This document shows, in pieces, positions 53,418 to 62,492 of a stretch of 64,000 nucleotides of DNA. Source of the stretch: Ruegeria atlantica. Its GTDB lineage: Bacteria > Pseudomonadota > Alphaproteobacteria > Rhodobacterales > Rhodobacteraceae. Under the pieces are notes generated by a model. It was given only the letters and a program-made list of their open reading frames with translations, was not told the DNA's origin and made no database searches. The translations under genes and the position numbers were made by a program. The stretch's first letter is position 1; each line of letters begins with the position of its first letter. Location: positions 62,001 through 126,000 of the forward strand of contig NZ_WQCG01000002.1 in the NCBI RefSeq assembly GCF_013032505.1, read 5' to 3'.

Positions 53418-54701
53418 TTAGAGACGAAGGTCGCTGTCTTCTATGGGCAAGACCGACTTGACGTCGAAGACGACGCTAGTGTCTTTTCCGAACGCTCTGA
53501 TTTGCGCGGGTTCGACAGCTAGAAACTCCTGATGTGCCACGGCCAGAACTATGCCGTCATAAGCGCGTTCTTCGGGGACATCGACAAGGGAAATGCCGTA
53601 CTCGGCCAATGCTTCGGATGCATCGGCGTGGGGGTCGTGCACATCGACTTTGATGCCGTAGTCGGTCAGTTCTTCTATAATGTCGACGACTCTGGTGTTG
53701 CGCAAATCGGGACAGTTTTCCTTGAATGTAAGCCCCATGACCAGAACACGGGCGGAGCCAACATCAATCCCGATGCGAGTCATTCGCTTGACCAGTTGTG
53801 ACACAACGTAGCCGCCCATGCTGTCGTTCAGACGTCGACCGGCCAGAATGATTTGTGGATGATGGCCGACCGCCTCGGCTTTGTGAGTCAGGTAGTAGGG
53901 ATCGACTCCAATGCAATGACCACCAACCAGGCCAGGACGGAAGGGTAAAAAGTTCCATTTGGTACCGGCTGCGCGCAGGACCGCATCGGTATCAATGCCG
54001 AGACGGCCAAAAATCATTGCCAGTTCGTTAACCAACGCAATGTTCAGGTCGCGTTGCGTATTCTCGATGACCTTTGCGGCTTCGGCCACACGGATGCTTT
54101 CAGCTTTGTGTGTACCTGCCGCGATGATCCGGGCATAAAGCGCGTCTACCAGATCTGCCGCCTCGGGGGTCGAGCCTGAGGTCACCTTGCAAATATCCGA
54201 GATCCGATGAGCCTTGTCGCCAGGATTGATCCGTTCCGGGCTGTATCCGACGAAGAAATCCCTGTTGAATTTCAACCCGGAAACCCGTTCGAGCACCGGC
54301 ACACAATCTTCCTCGGTCGCGCCGGGATAGACCGTGGACTCGTAGATCACCAGGTCACCTTTTTTCAGAATGTGCCCGACCGTCTCGGATGCACTCAATA
54401 AAGGGGCTAAATCCGGTTGTTTGCCCGCTGTGATCGGCGTCGGAACAGTCACGATAAAGGTATCGCATTTCACGAGATCGGACGGTTCCGAGGTAAAGGT
54501 CAATCCAATCGCAGCGGTCAGGTCTTCGGCTTCGACTTCCTGAGTGTTATCTCGCCCCGCGCGCAAGGCGTCTATGCGTTCTGCATTGATATCAAACCCA
54601 GTTACCGAACCGATCTTGGCAAACGCGACGGCCAGCGGCAGGCCGACATAGCCCAGGCCAATGACAGCGATTCTTCGGGAACTGGGATTTGTTTCGAGCA
54701 T
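53418..54701 (-). CDS. Nucleotide-sugar dehydrogenase (TviB/WbpA-like)
   Basis: 427 residues of the UDP-glucose/UDP-GlcNAc 6-dehydrogenase family. NAD site [35 protein letters not shown], catalytic Cys in [12 protein letters not shown], and a C-terminal [11 protein letters not shown]. Length and the INPGDK form point to the UDP-N-acetylhexosamine (TviB/WbpA/CapL) branch making a uronate for a surface polysaccharide. It lies 13 bp after the epimerase gene. Confidence 0.9.
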   Translation of the reverse strand: MLETNPSSRRIAVIGLGYVGLPLAVAFAKIGSVTGFDINAERIDALRAGRDNTQEVEAEDLTAAIGLTFTSEPSDLVKCDTFIVTVPTPITAGKQPDLAPLLSASETVGHILKKGDLVIYESTVYPGATEEDCVPVLERVSGLKFNRDFFVGYSPERINPGDKAHRISDICKVTSGSTPEAADLVDALYARIIAAGTHKAESIRVAEAAKVIENTQRDLNIALVNELAMIFGRLGIDTDAVLRAAGTKWNFLPFRPGLVGGHCIGVDPYYLTHKAEAVGHHPQIILAGRRLNDSMGGYVVSQLVKRMTRIGIDVGSARVLVMGLTFKENCPDLRNTRVVDIIEELTDYGIKVDVHDPHADASEALAEYGISLVDVPEERAYDGIVLAVAHQEFLAVEPAQIRAFGKDTSVVFDVKSVLPIEDSDLRL

Positions 54702-54714
54702 GCGGGAAATCAGC

Positions 54715-55728
54715 TTATTTTCCGTGATAGTCGCGGAACCATTCCACGAACCGTGCGATCCCGACCTTGAAGTCGGTTTGGGGGCGATACCCGGTCAATC
54801 GCTGCAACAGGTCGGTATCGGCCCAGGTGGCGGGGACATCGCCCATTTGTATGGGCATGTAGTTTCTGATTGCCTTTTTCCCGACGGCTTCTTCAATTGC
54901 CTCGACAAAATCCAACAGGCGTACTTTGTCACCGTTTCCAATATTGACCACGCGCCAGGGCGCTACAGGCGAAAGGCTGTCGCCCTCGACGATATCATCC
55001 CTGCCGTCAGGGCGCACAGGCGGGCTGTCGATCAGCAACCTGATCCCGCGTACAAGGTCATCAACATAGGTGAAATCACGATACATGTCGCCGTGGTTGT
55101 AGATGTCGATCGGGCGGTCATCCAGTATGGCATCCACAAATTTGTAAAGAGCCAGATCAGGCCGCCCCCAGCTACCGTAGACAGTAAAGAACCGGAACAT
55201 CGTTGTAGGCAGGTTCCAAAGATGCGCATAGGAATGACCCATCGCCTCGTTCGCCTTTTTGGTCGCCGAATAGATGGTCAGAGGCGTGTCAGCTTTTTCA
55301 ACCTCGGTGAAGGGCATCACCTCATTCGCGCCATAGACCGACGATGTAGAGGCCATCAACAGGTGCTCAACCTTATGTTCGCGGGCAACTTCCATCACAT
55401 TGAACGTACCGACTATGTTCGAGTCGATATAGCTGCGCGGATCTTCCAAGCTGTATCGCACGCCCGCCTGTCCAGCGAGGTGCACAATTACGTCAGGTTG
55501 AAACTCTTCCCCAACCTGCTTGAGCTTATCGTGATTTTCCAACAAACCCTCGGTTGCCGAAAAGCCGGGATTTTGAAGCAGCATCTGATGTCGACGGTTT
55601 TTTAAGGCGACATCATAGTAATCTGTCATCCCGTCATAGCCGTGCACGCGGAAGCCTTCCGAAAGCAACAGTTTTGCAAGATGGAACCCGATAAACCCTG
55701 CTGTACCCGTCACCAGAACGCGCTTCAT
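54715..55728 (-). CDS. NAD-dependent nucleotide-sugar epimerase (UDP-glucuronate 4-epimerase-like)
   Basis: 337 residues, extended [14 protein letters not shown] cofactor loop, [14 protein letters not shown], catalytic YSATKKANE (Y-x3-K), FRFFTVYG and [12 protein letters not shown]. These motifs are those of LpsL/GalE-like UDP-glucuronate 4-epimerase. The ATG follows GGGGGAA. Co-transcribed with the dehydrogenase gene; together they would make an epimerised uronic-acid precursor for capsule or LPS. No glycosyltransferase is near. Confidence 0.9.
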   Translation of the reverse strand: MKRVLVTGTAGFIGFHLAKLLLSEGFRVHGYDGMTDYYDVALKNRRHQMLLQNPGFSATEGLLENHDKLKQVGEEFQPDVIVHLAGQAGVRYSLEDPRSYIDSNIVGTFNVMEVAREHKVEHLLMASTSSVYGANEVMPFTEVEKADTPLTIYSATKKANEAMGHSYAHLWNLPTTMFRFFTVYGSWGRPDLALYKFVDAILDDRPIDIYNHGDMYRDFTYVDDLVRGIRLLIDSPPVRPDGRDDIVEGDSLSPVAPWRVVNIGNGDKVRLLDFVEAIEEAVGKKAIRNYMPIQMGDVPATWADTDLLQRLTGYRPQTDFKVGIARFVEWFRDYHGK

Positions 55729-55812
55729 TTTTCCCCCGACCTATGACCGAACCAATTTTGGCATCAAGGATACTGTCAGTCTGCTAAGGTCAAGGGGTTT
55801 CTGCCAAAAAGG

Positions 55813-56337
55813 TCAGCCAACGATCATTTGTTTCATGCGTAGGGCTTCATACTCTAGCTCTTTCAGCCGGAAATGCACCACGTCACCGATCGTGATTACG
55901 CCACGCAGATTGCCGTCGGCAACAACGGGCATGTGACGAAAGCGCCCCTCGGTCATGGTTTTGAGAACATCGTTCAACAGGTCGTCCGGTGAACAAGTCT
56001 TGACCTCGCGCGTCATTAGATCTTCGACGGATTGCGGCAAGGTCTGGCCGGGCGTGTCAGCCATGCGCCGAACGATGTCGCGTTCGGACAGAATGCCCTG
56101 AAGTTTACCATTCTGGTCGGTCACGACCACTGCGCCAATCCGCTTGTCCCTGAGGGTGTTCACGACTGAATGGATCGTGTCGTTTGGGCGCACCGCAAAT
56201 ACAGCATCCCCTTTGCCCGAAAGCAATTTTGCGACTGTCGTCTGCGTGTGCGACAGATTGGATTCCACCGATTGGCTGTGCGTGCTTGTATCGGCCTTGT
56301 CGCCGCGGGTGGGGGGCTGATATGAGGTTGGGGCCAT
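55813..56337 (-). CDS. Tandem CBS-domain protein
   Basis: 174 residues from ATG 56337, which has GAGGAG at good spacing (the frame is open to 56439). A polar N-terminal ~40 residues is followed by two CBS motifs (GAVVVTDQNGKLQGILSERD and HMPVVADGNLRGVITIGD, each in short parts) that form one adenosine-nucleotide-sensing module. It is stand-alone; the target is unknown. Confidence 0.88.
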   Translation of the reverse strand: MAPTSYQPPTRGDKADTSTHSQSVESNLSHTQTTVAKLLSGKGDAVFAVRPNDTIHSVVNTLRDKRIGAVVVTDQNGKLQGILSERDIVRRMADTPGQTLPQSVEDLMTREVKTCSPDDLLNDVLKTMTEGRFRHMPVVADGNLRGVITIGDVVHFRLKELEYEALRMKQMIVG

Positions 56338-56458
56338 TGGCAATCTCCTCTTATTTTTGAGATGGCTTCCCCTACACCTTACCGCAGCATAGCGGTCTGT
56401 ATAGGGTGCAAATGTCCAAACCGGGGAAAACTGCCGCAAAACAAGGATATCCGGACTG

Positions 56459-56644
56459 TTGTCTGACCTTTATCTAACCCCACCCGTCGCAGCGCTGATT
56501 TTCTTTTTCGTGGTCGTTTGCGGGCACAACTTTAGAATGACGTGGAAACGGCAGGCGACAGGCTGGCAGAAAAAAGCCTGGTTATTCGGTGTGCCAGCCG
56601 GCGTCGGGTTATTGGTTCTGGGGTTCTTGCCGCTGAAGTTGTGA
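56459..56644 (+). CDS. Small membrane protein upstream of apbE
   Basis: 61 residues starting at TTG 56459, with an AAGGA site 11 bases upstream. Two hydrophobic helices (AALIFFFVVVCGH and FGVPAGVGLLVLGFLPL) flank a basic loop (MTWKRQATGWQKK). It sits 67 bp before the apbE start on the same strand. Not recognised; possibly an accessory membrane peptide of the Nqr maturation set. Confidence 0.5.
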   Translation: MSDLYLTPPVAALIFFFVVVCGHNFRMTWKRQATGWQKKAWLFGVPAGVGLLVLGFLPLKL

Positions 56645-56711
56645 AGTCGGTTTGACTCTGCAAGAGGCCACTGGCATATGCCGGGCACGGTTTTCCTCAG
56701 GAGGTCTCTCG

Positions 56712-57737
56712 ATGCGCCTTTTGCCTGTTCTGGCTGTTGCAACACTTGTTTCCGGATGTCTTTTTGACGAGGATCCCGAGGTTGTGCGCCTGTCCGGTGA
56801 GACCATGGGTACAACATTCAACATAACCGCCATCGGCACGGATGTGAATGAAACCGCGTTGGGTACTGCGGTCGAAGAAACACTGGCTGACGTGAACGCC
56901 AAGATGTCCAACTGGGACCCGAATTCTGAGGTATCGACGTTTTCGGCGTCGACCAGCACTGACCCAACCGAGATTTCCGAAGAATTCGCGCTGGTCATCG
57001 ATGCTGCAAATGATGTGCACGAGAAATCCGGCGGCACGTTTGACGTCACGCTTGGCCCGCTGATCGAGCTGTGGGGCTTTGGTCCGCGCAAGCCGGAAGA
57101 TCCTGTGCCGTCGGACGCCGAGATTCAGGCGGCGCTGGACAGCGTCGGTCAGGAACGCCTGTTGGCACTGGATAGCGAAAACAGGACTTTGGCCAAATCG
57201 GACGCTGGCGTTGGCATCAACCTGTCCGCAATCGCTAAAGGATACGGCATCGACGCCGTGGCTGCGACGCTGCGCGATGCGGGGATCGAAAACTACATGG
57301 TCGAGATCGGTGGTGATCTGGTCACCATGGGGCAAAACGACAAGGGAGAAGCCTGGCGGATCGGGATTGAAAAGCCCGAAGCGGGCGCGCAGAATCTACA
57401 GTTGGTTGTGCAGCTGGACGATCTCGGCATGGCGACCTCTGGCGACTATAAGAATTTCTTTGAACAGGATGGTGTGCGGTATTCGCATATCATTGACCCA
57501 ACGACGGGTCGTCCGATCACACATCGCACAACGTCTGTCACGGTTCTGGCCGAAAATGCGATGATGGCCGATGCCTGGGCGACGGCAATGTTGGCGCTGG
57601 GTCAGGAAAAGGGCATGGAACTGGCGGAAGAACATAAACTTGCCGTGTATTTCATCTCGCGGGATGTGACAGGCGGCGACGATGCCTATATTACCGTTCA
57701 CAGCACTGCGTTCAAAGACGCATTGGGCACCAACTGA
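56712..57737 (+). CDS. apbE: FAD:protein FMN transferase
   Basis: 341 residues from ATG 56712, with AGGAGG upstream. Lipoprotein signal with lipobox VSGC. ApbE marks: GETMGTTFNI, SNWDPNSEVSTF, GGTFDVTLGPL, NLSAIAKGYGID, GGDLVTMG, YSHIIDPTTGRP and MMADAWATAMLALG. It transfers FMN from FAD to the threonines of NqrB and NqrC in the periplasm. Located about 3.3 kb after nqrF, separated by three opposite-strand genes, and followed by nqrM. Confidence 0.94.
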   Translation: MRLLPVLAVATLVSGCLFDEDPEVVRLSGETMGTTFNITAIGTDVNETALGTAVEETLADVNAKMSNWDPNSEVSTFSASTSTDPTEISEEFALVIDAANDVHEKSGGTFDVTLGPLIELWGFGPRKPEDPVPSDAEIQAALDSVGQERLLALDSENRTLAKSDAGVGINLSAIAKGYGIDAVAATLRDAGIENYMVEIGGDLVTMGQNDKGEAWRIGIEKPEAGAQNLQLVVQLDDLGMATSGDYKNFFEQDGVRYSHIIDPTTGRPITHRTTSVTVLAENAMMADAWATAMLALGQEKGMELAEEHKLAVYFISRDVTGGDDAYITVHSTAFKDALGTN

Positions 57738-57752
57738 CAAGTAGGAACCGCG

Positions 57753-57989
57753 ATGAGTACCTTTATCATAGCCTTTTTTCTGCTTTTGATCATCGTGGTC
57801 GGCATGTCGCTGGGTGTCATGCTGATGGGCAAGACGATCAAAGGTAGCTGTGGTGGTCTGAATGCAATTTCAGGCGCGGACAAGTGCGTGGTCTGCCAAA
57901 AGGATGTCGACCCGGACTCGCCCCTGCGCGATCAGTTGCAGTGCAAACGTGCCAAAAAGATGCTTGAGCAGATGGAGCGTCAGGCCTGA
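57753..57989 (+). CDS. nqrM: Na+-NQR maturation protein NqrM
   Basis: 78 residues. One N-terminal membrane helix (FIIAFFLLLIIVVGMSLGV) and a cytoplasmic tail with the conserved cysteines CGGLNAIS, CVVCQK and QCKR. This is the DUF539 family needed to build the iron centre of NqrD/NqrE. It directly follows apbE by 15 bp, the usual pair in Nqr-bearing bacteria. Confidence 0.92.
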   Translation: MSTFIIAFFLLLIIVVGMSLGVMLMGKTIKGSCGGLNAISGADKCVVCQKDVDPDSPLRDQLQCKRAKKMLEQMERQA

Positions 57990-58064
57990 ACGCAGTTTGC
58001 GCTTCGCTATGGTGTTGGAAATGGCTAAGTAGTCCCCTGAAGCATCTTGGGGGAGGACGCGGGT

Positions 58065-59738
58065 TTGCCCAAAGCCAAAAACATCCTGTTCATCATGTTC
58101 GATCAGCTGCGCTGGGATTACCTCAGCTGTTACGGGCATCCGCATTTGCATACGCCCAACATTGATCGGCTGGCGGCCAAAGGTGTGCGATTTGACCGGG
58201 CCTATATCCAATCCCCGATTTGCGGCAGCTCGCGCATGTCGACTTACACCGGTCGCTATGTGCATTCGCATGGCGCGTCGTGGAACGGCATTCCGCTGAA
58301 AGTTGGTGAAATCACGATGGGGGATCACCTGCGCAAGGCGGGCATGGACTGCTGGCTGGTCGGCAAGACCCATATGCGCGCAGATGCGGAAGGCATGGAG
58401 CGGCTGGGATTGGAGCCTGACAGTCTGATCGGCGCGCGCGTCGCGGAATGCGGGTTTGATGTGTATGAACGCGATGACGGTATGCTGCCCGAAGGACCCG
58501 ACGGATTTTATGATCCGGATGGCGCAAAGGAATACAATAAGCATCTGGCTGCAAAAGGGTATGAGAGTGACAACCCCTGGCACGACTTTGCTAACTCGGG
58601 GCTGGATGCGGATGGCAATGTCTTGTCCGGCTGGTTTTTGAAAAACTCGGATGAACCTGCGAACATCGCTGAAGAAGACAGCGAAACCCCCTATCTGACC
58701 GGTCGTGGTATGGAATTCATGGAGTCCCATGACGGCCCTTGGTGCTGTCATCTGAGCTTTATCAAGCCGCATTGGCCATACATTGTGCCTGAACCCTATG
58801 CCTCGATGTACGGACCCCAGCATGTGTTGCCAGTTGTTCGGTCCGATGCAGAACGTCAGAATGCGCATCCAGTGCTGAATGCATTCATGGATACAAAAGT
58901 CGGGCAGACTTTCTCTCGGCAGGATGTGCGGGATGCGGTGATCCCGGCCTATATGGGGTTGATCAAACAGGCCGATGATCAGATGGGGCGGCTGTTTGAA
59001 TGGATGGAGAAGACCGGCCGGATGGAGGACACGATGATCGTGCTGACATCGGATCATGGCGATTTTCTAGGCGATCACTGGATGGGCGAGAAAACGTTCT
59101 TTCAGGATGCCTCGACCAAGGTGCCGCTGATCATCTACGATCCCTCGCCAGAAGCGGATGGAACGCGTGGAACCGTAAGCGATGCGCTGGTTGAATCCAT
59201 CGACCTTGCTCCGACATTTGTAGATGTAGCGGGCGGTGAGATCGCGGGGCATATCCTTGAAGGGCATTCCTTGCTTCCGATCTTGCATGGGCAGCAGAAT
59301 GATACGTACCGCGATGTGGTCATCTGTGAGTACGACTACTCGGCATCACCAATTGCGGACAAGCTGAATGCCTCGGTCCGCGACGCGGTCATGTTCATGG
59401 CAGCCAACAAAAAGTGGAAGCTAATCCACTGTGAAGGCGGCCATCGGCCCATCCTGTTTGATCTTGAGGATGACCCGAATGAACTGACGGATCTGGGCGA
59501 CAGCGCGGACCATGCGGATGTTATTGCCCAAATGTACGATCACCTGTTCGCCTGGACACGTCGCCAGTCGCAGCGCACGACCCGGTCGGAACGGCAATTG
59601 ATCGAGATGCGGACAAAAAGTCGGGGCCGGGGCATTGTGGTTGGGGTCTATGACGAAAACGATGCGCCTCTGGATTTGACCGTCAAATATCGCGGTCGGA
59701 AAGCACGTCCATTCACAGAGCTCGTGAACAAGGGGTGA
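58065..59738 (+). CDS. Sulfatase-fold hydrolase with atypical CGSSR active-site motif
   Basis: 557 residues from TTG 58065, placed eight bases after GGAGG. Alkaline-phosphatase/sulfatase fold: metal site FDQLRWDYLSCYG; catalytic Cys53 in PICGSSRMSTYTGRY; FIKPHWPYI; and the second metal site TSDHGDFLGDH. The usual C-x-(P/A)-x-R formylglycine motif has Ser at the third position here. No signal peptide. The whole looks closer to phosphonate monoester hydrolase/phosphodiesterase relatives than to arylsulfatases. It stands alone between nqrM and gpmI. The substrate is unknown. Confidence 0.85.
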   Translation: MPKAKNILFIMFDQLRWDYLSCYGHPHLHTPNIDRLAAKGVRFDRAYIQSPICGSSRMSTYTGRYVHSHGASWNGIPLKVGEITMGDHLRKAGMDCWLVGKTHMRADAEGMERLGLEPDSLIGARVAECGFDVYERDDGMLPEGPDGFYDPDGAKEYNKHLAAKGYESDNPWHDFANSGLDADGNVLSGWFLKNSDEPANIAEEDSETPYLTGRGMEFMESHDGPWCCHLSFIKPHWPYIVPEPYASMYGPQHVLPVVRSDAERQNAHPVLNAFMDTKVGQTFSRQDVRDAVIPAYMGLIKQADDQMGRLFEWMEKTGRMEDTMIVLTSDHGDFLGDHWMGEKTFFQDASTKVPLIIYDPSPEADGTRGTVSDALVESIDLAPTFVDVAGGEIAGHILEGHSLLPILHGQQNDTYRDVVICEYDYSASPIADKLNASVRDAVMFMAANKKWKLIHCEGGHRPILFDLEDDPNELTDLGDSADHADVIAQMYDHLFAWTRRQSQRTTRSERQLIEMRTKSRGRGIVVGVYDENDAPLDLTVKYRGRKARPFTELVNKG

Positions 59739-59841
59739 GCGGCCTGAGTATTAATTCTGGCCCGTCGCGGGCAAAATGCGGTTCAATTGCCAAATGTCAG
59801 GCGATACAAGACGGACCAGAGCAGAAATCCGGAGAGCCGCA

Positions 59842-61359
59842 ATGAACGCCCCCAAACCCGTCGTCCTGTGTATTCTTGATGGTTGGGGCCTGTCCGAAGA
59901 CACGCGGTCCAACGCACCATACCTCGCGAAAACGCCGACCTTTGATGCGATCATGACCAAAGGGCCGCATGCGAAACTAATCACGCACGGGCCGGACGCT
60001 GGCTTACCCAGCGGCCAGATGGGGAATTCCGAGGTCGGTCATACCAATATCGGCGCAGGCCGGGTCGTTGCGATGGATCTAGGGCAGATTGACCTTGCGA
60101 TTGAGGATGGCAGTTTCTTTGAAAATGCCGCGTTGCAGGACTTCATCACCAAAGTGAAAGCTGCTGGCGGGACGGCACATCTGATGGGGCTGGTCTCAGA
60201 TGGTGGCGTGCATGGCCATTTAAACCACATCGTCGCTGCGGCAAAGGCGATTACGGATGCGGGTGTTCCGGTGGCACTACACGCAATGACGGACGGGCGC
60301 GATGTCGCTCCTAAATCGGCATTTACCTACCTGTCAGAACTTGAAGATCGCTTGCCTGCAGGCGCGCGGATCGTCTCGGTTTGCGGGCGGTACTTCGCGA
60401 TGGACCGGGACAATCGCTGGGAACGCGTAAGTGAGGCCTATGAGGCGATGGTCAAGGGGCAGGGCCGGCCCGCTGTCACCGCGCATGGTGCAGTGGATCA
60501 TGCGTATAACCAGTCTGAAACAGACGAGTTCATCGTTCCCACTGTTCTCGAAGGCTACGAAGGCATCCAAGATGGTGACGGCTTTTTCTGCCTAAATTTC
60601 CGCGCTGATCGCGCCCGTGAAATCCTGCGTGCAATTGGCGAACCCGGCTTCTTGGACTTCGATACGGGTACGCGACCGCAGCTCTCAGCTCTGCTCGGGA
60701 TGGTCGAGTATTCGGATGGCCACAATACCTATATGACAACCGTGTTTCCCAAACGGAAAATCGTGAACACTTTGGGTGAGTGGGTCGCCAAACAAGGACT
60801 TCGCCAGTTTCGTTTGGCCGAGACTGAAAAATACCCTCATGTCACCTTCTTCCTCAATGGTGGAAAGGAAAAGCCCGAGAAAGGTGAAGACCGGTTTATG
60901 CCAAAGTCGCCCAAGGTGGCGACGTATGACCTGCAACCCGAGATGTCTTCGGCCGAGGTGACGGCGAAGTTTGTCGAGGCTATTGAGGCAGGCTACGATC
61001 TGATCGTCACCAACTATGCCAACCCTGACATGGTTGGTCACACGGGCGATTTGCAGGCTGCCATCAAAGCCTGTGAGGCCGTTGATCAGGGGTTGTCGCA
61101 GGTCGTGGCGGCGTTGAACAAGGTCGGCGGTGCGATGATTGTCACAGCAGATCACGGCAATTGCGAAGTCATGGTTGACCCCGAAACCGGCGGACCACAT
61201 ACCGCGCATACGCTGAACCCGGTGCCTGTGGCGCTTGTTGGCGGGCCTAAGGGTGCATCGCTTCGCGATGGGCGCCTTTCCGATCTGGCCCCGACGCTGT
61301 TGGAGCTAATGCGCCTTGAGCAACCGCCCGAGATGACGGGGCACAGCCTGCTGTCATGA
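59842..61359 (+). CDS. gpmI: 2,3-bisphosphoglycerate-independent phosphoglycerate mutase
   Basis: 505 residues from ATG 59842 (GGAGAG upstream; the longer frame from 59776 is not needed). Mn-binding LDGWG and catalytic-Ser motif GNSEVGHTNIGAGR, DGRD, NFRADRARE, then NYANPDMVGHTG and TADHGNCE metal ligands. It interconverts 3- and 2-phosphoglycerate in glycolysis. Four-base overlap with the next gene suggests one transcript with the cell-wall genes, a common alphaproteobacterial order. Confidence 0.96.
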   Translation: MNAPKPVVLCILDGWGLSEDTRSNAPYLAKTPTFDAIMTKGPHAKLITHGPDAGLPSGQMGNSEVGHTNIGAGRVVAMDLGQIDLAIEDGSFFENAALQDFITKVKAAGGTAHLMGLVSDGGVHGHLNHIVAAAKAITDAGVPVALHAMTDGRDVAPKSAFTYLSELEDRLPAGARIVSVCGRYFAMDRDNRWERVSEAYEAMVKGQGRPAVTAHGAVDHAYNQSETDEFIVPTVLEGYEGIQDGDGFFCLNFRADRAREILRAIGEPGFLDFDTGTRPQLSALLGMVEYSDGHNTYMTTVFPKRKIVNTLGEWVAKQGLRQFRLAETEKYPHVTFFLNGGKEKPEKGEDRFMPKSPKVATYDLQPEMSSAEVTAKFVEAIEAGYDLIVTNYANPDMVGHTGDLQAAIKACEAVDQGLSQVVAALNKVGGAMIVTADHGNCEVMVDPETGGPHTAHTLNPVPVALVGGPKGASLRDGRLSDLAPTLLELMRLEQPPEMTGHSLLS

Positions 61360-62486
61360 GAGTGCGCGCTTTTGTCCTTGCGATGTGCTTTGCGGCGTCT
61401 GCCAATGCGCAGAATGATCCAGCCACGGCGGCGTTGAATGCCGCCCGGATGCTAGAGCAGGCGTCGATTAACCTGACCGAGGCTGATGGGGCCCGAGACC
61501 GCGTACGGGCTCTGACCGAGACCATTCAGGCTTATGAGGCCGGGCTTTCGGCTATGCGTGACGGGTTGCGCATGGCGGCAACACGTGAGGCGCAGCTGAC
61601 CGCAGAACTGCGGTCGCGGGAAAAGGAAGTGGCGCAGCTGCTGGGAGTCCTGCAAACCATCGAAACCACTGCACCGCCTGTTCTGATGTTGCACCCATCC
61701 GGTCCCCTTGGTTCTGCACGGGCGGGTATGATGCTGTCCGAGGTTACACCAGGTCTGAACGCGCGCGTCCAGGCGCTGACCCATGATCTGCAAGAGGTTC
61801 AGACGCTTCGAAAACTGCAGCAAAGCGCGGCAGAAACACTGGTCGAAGGGCTGACCGGCGTGCAAAACGCGCGCACCAGCCTTAGTGAGGCGATTGCCGA
61901 CCGCACGGATTTACCGCGTCGCTTTGTCGAGGATCCTGTGCGAACTGCTATTCTGATCTCATCAACCGAAACACTTGACGGATTTGCCAGCGGGTTGTCC
62001 GAGATTTCCGAAGGCGAGATTTCCGAGACAAACGCAGATATCTCTGACCGCAAGGGACAGATTGCCTTGCCGACCCAAGGCGTTGTTTTGCACCGTACAG
62101 ATGAAACCGATGCGGCGGGTGTTACGCGCCCCGGTGTAATCCTTGCCACCCGTCCAAGGGCAATTGTTACAACGCCAACCGCAGCAACGATCCGGTACCG
62201 CGGACCATTGTTAGAGCTTGGGAACGTGACGATCCTCGAGCCGCAACCAGGGTTGTTGTTCGTGTTTGCAGGCCTTCAAGAGGTCTACGGAGACATGGGC
62301 GAGGTGATCCCAGAAGGTACTCCAGTGGGTTTGATGCCCGGTGAATCGCCCGAAATCGGCGCAATTTTGTCAACAAGCGGTGATGGCACTGGAACTGACC
62401 GGTCAGAAACGCTCTATATAGAGGTAAGACAGAATAATAGCCCCGTGGACCCGGAATCATGGTTTCGGACCGACAAGGATGGATAA
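61356..62486 (+). CDS. EnvC-like murein hydrolase activator (LytM-type)
   Basis: 376 residues. Sec signal peptide ending ASANAQ, a long coiled coil (~residues 30-190), then a degenerate LytM/M23 domain (~260-370) with GQIALPTQGVV, LELGNVTILE and YIEVRQNNSPVDPESWF. It lacks obvious zinc ligands (HxH), as expected for EnvC-type activators of amidases at division. ATG overlaps the gpmI stop by four bases. Confidence 0.88.
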   Translation: MRVRAFVLAMCFAASANAQNDPATAALNAARMLEQASINLTEADGARDRVRALTETIQAYEAGLSAMRDGLRMAATREAQLTAELRSREKEVAQLLGVLQTIETTAPPVLMLHPSGPLGSARAGMMLSEVTPGLNARVQALTHDLQEVQTLRKLQQSAAETLVEGLTGVQNARTSLSEAIADRTDLPRRFVEDPVRTAILISSTETLDGFASGLSEISEGEISETNADISDRKGQIALPTQGVVLHRTDETDAAGVTRPGVILATRPRAIVTTPTAATIRYRGPLLELGNVTILEPQPGLLFVFAGLQEVYGDMGEVIPEGTPVGLMPGESPEIGAILSTSGDGTGTDRSETLYIEVRQNNSPVDPESWFRTDKDG

Positions 62487-62492
62487 ACGAGT

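Noticed and set aside
54661..55605. 314-codon plus-strand frame
   Set aside because: Antisense to the epimerase gene, which has all catalytic motifs.
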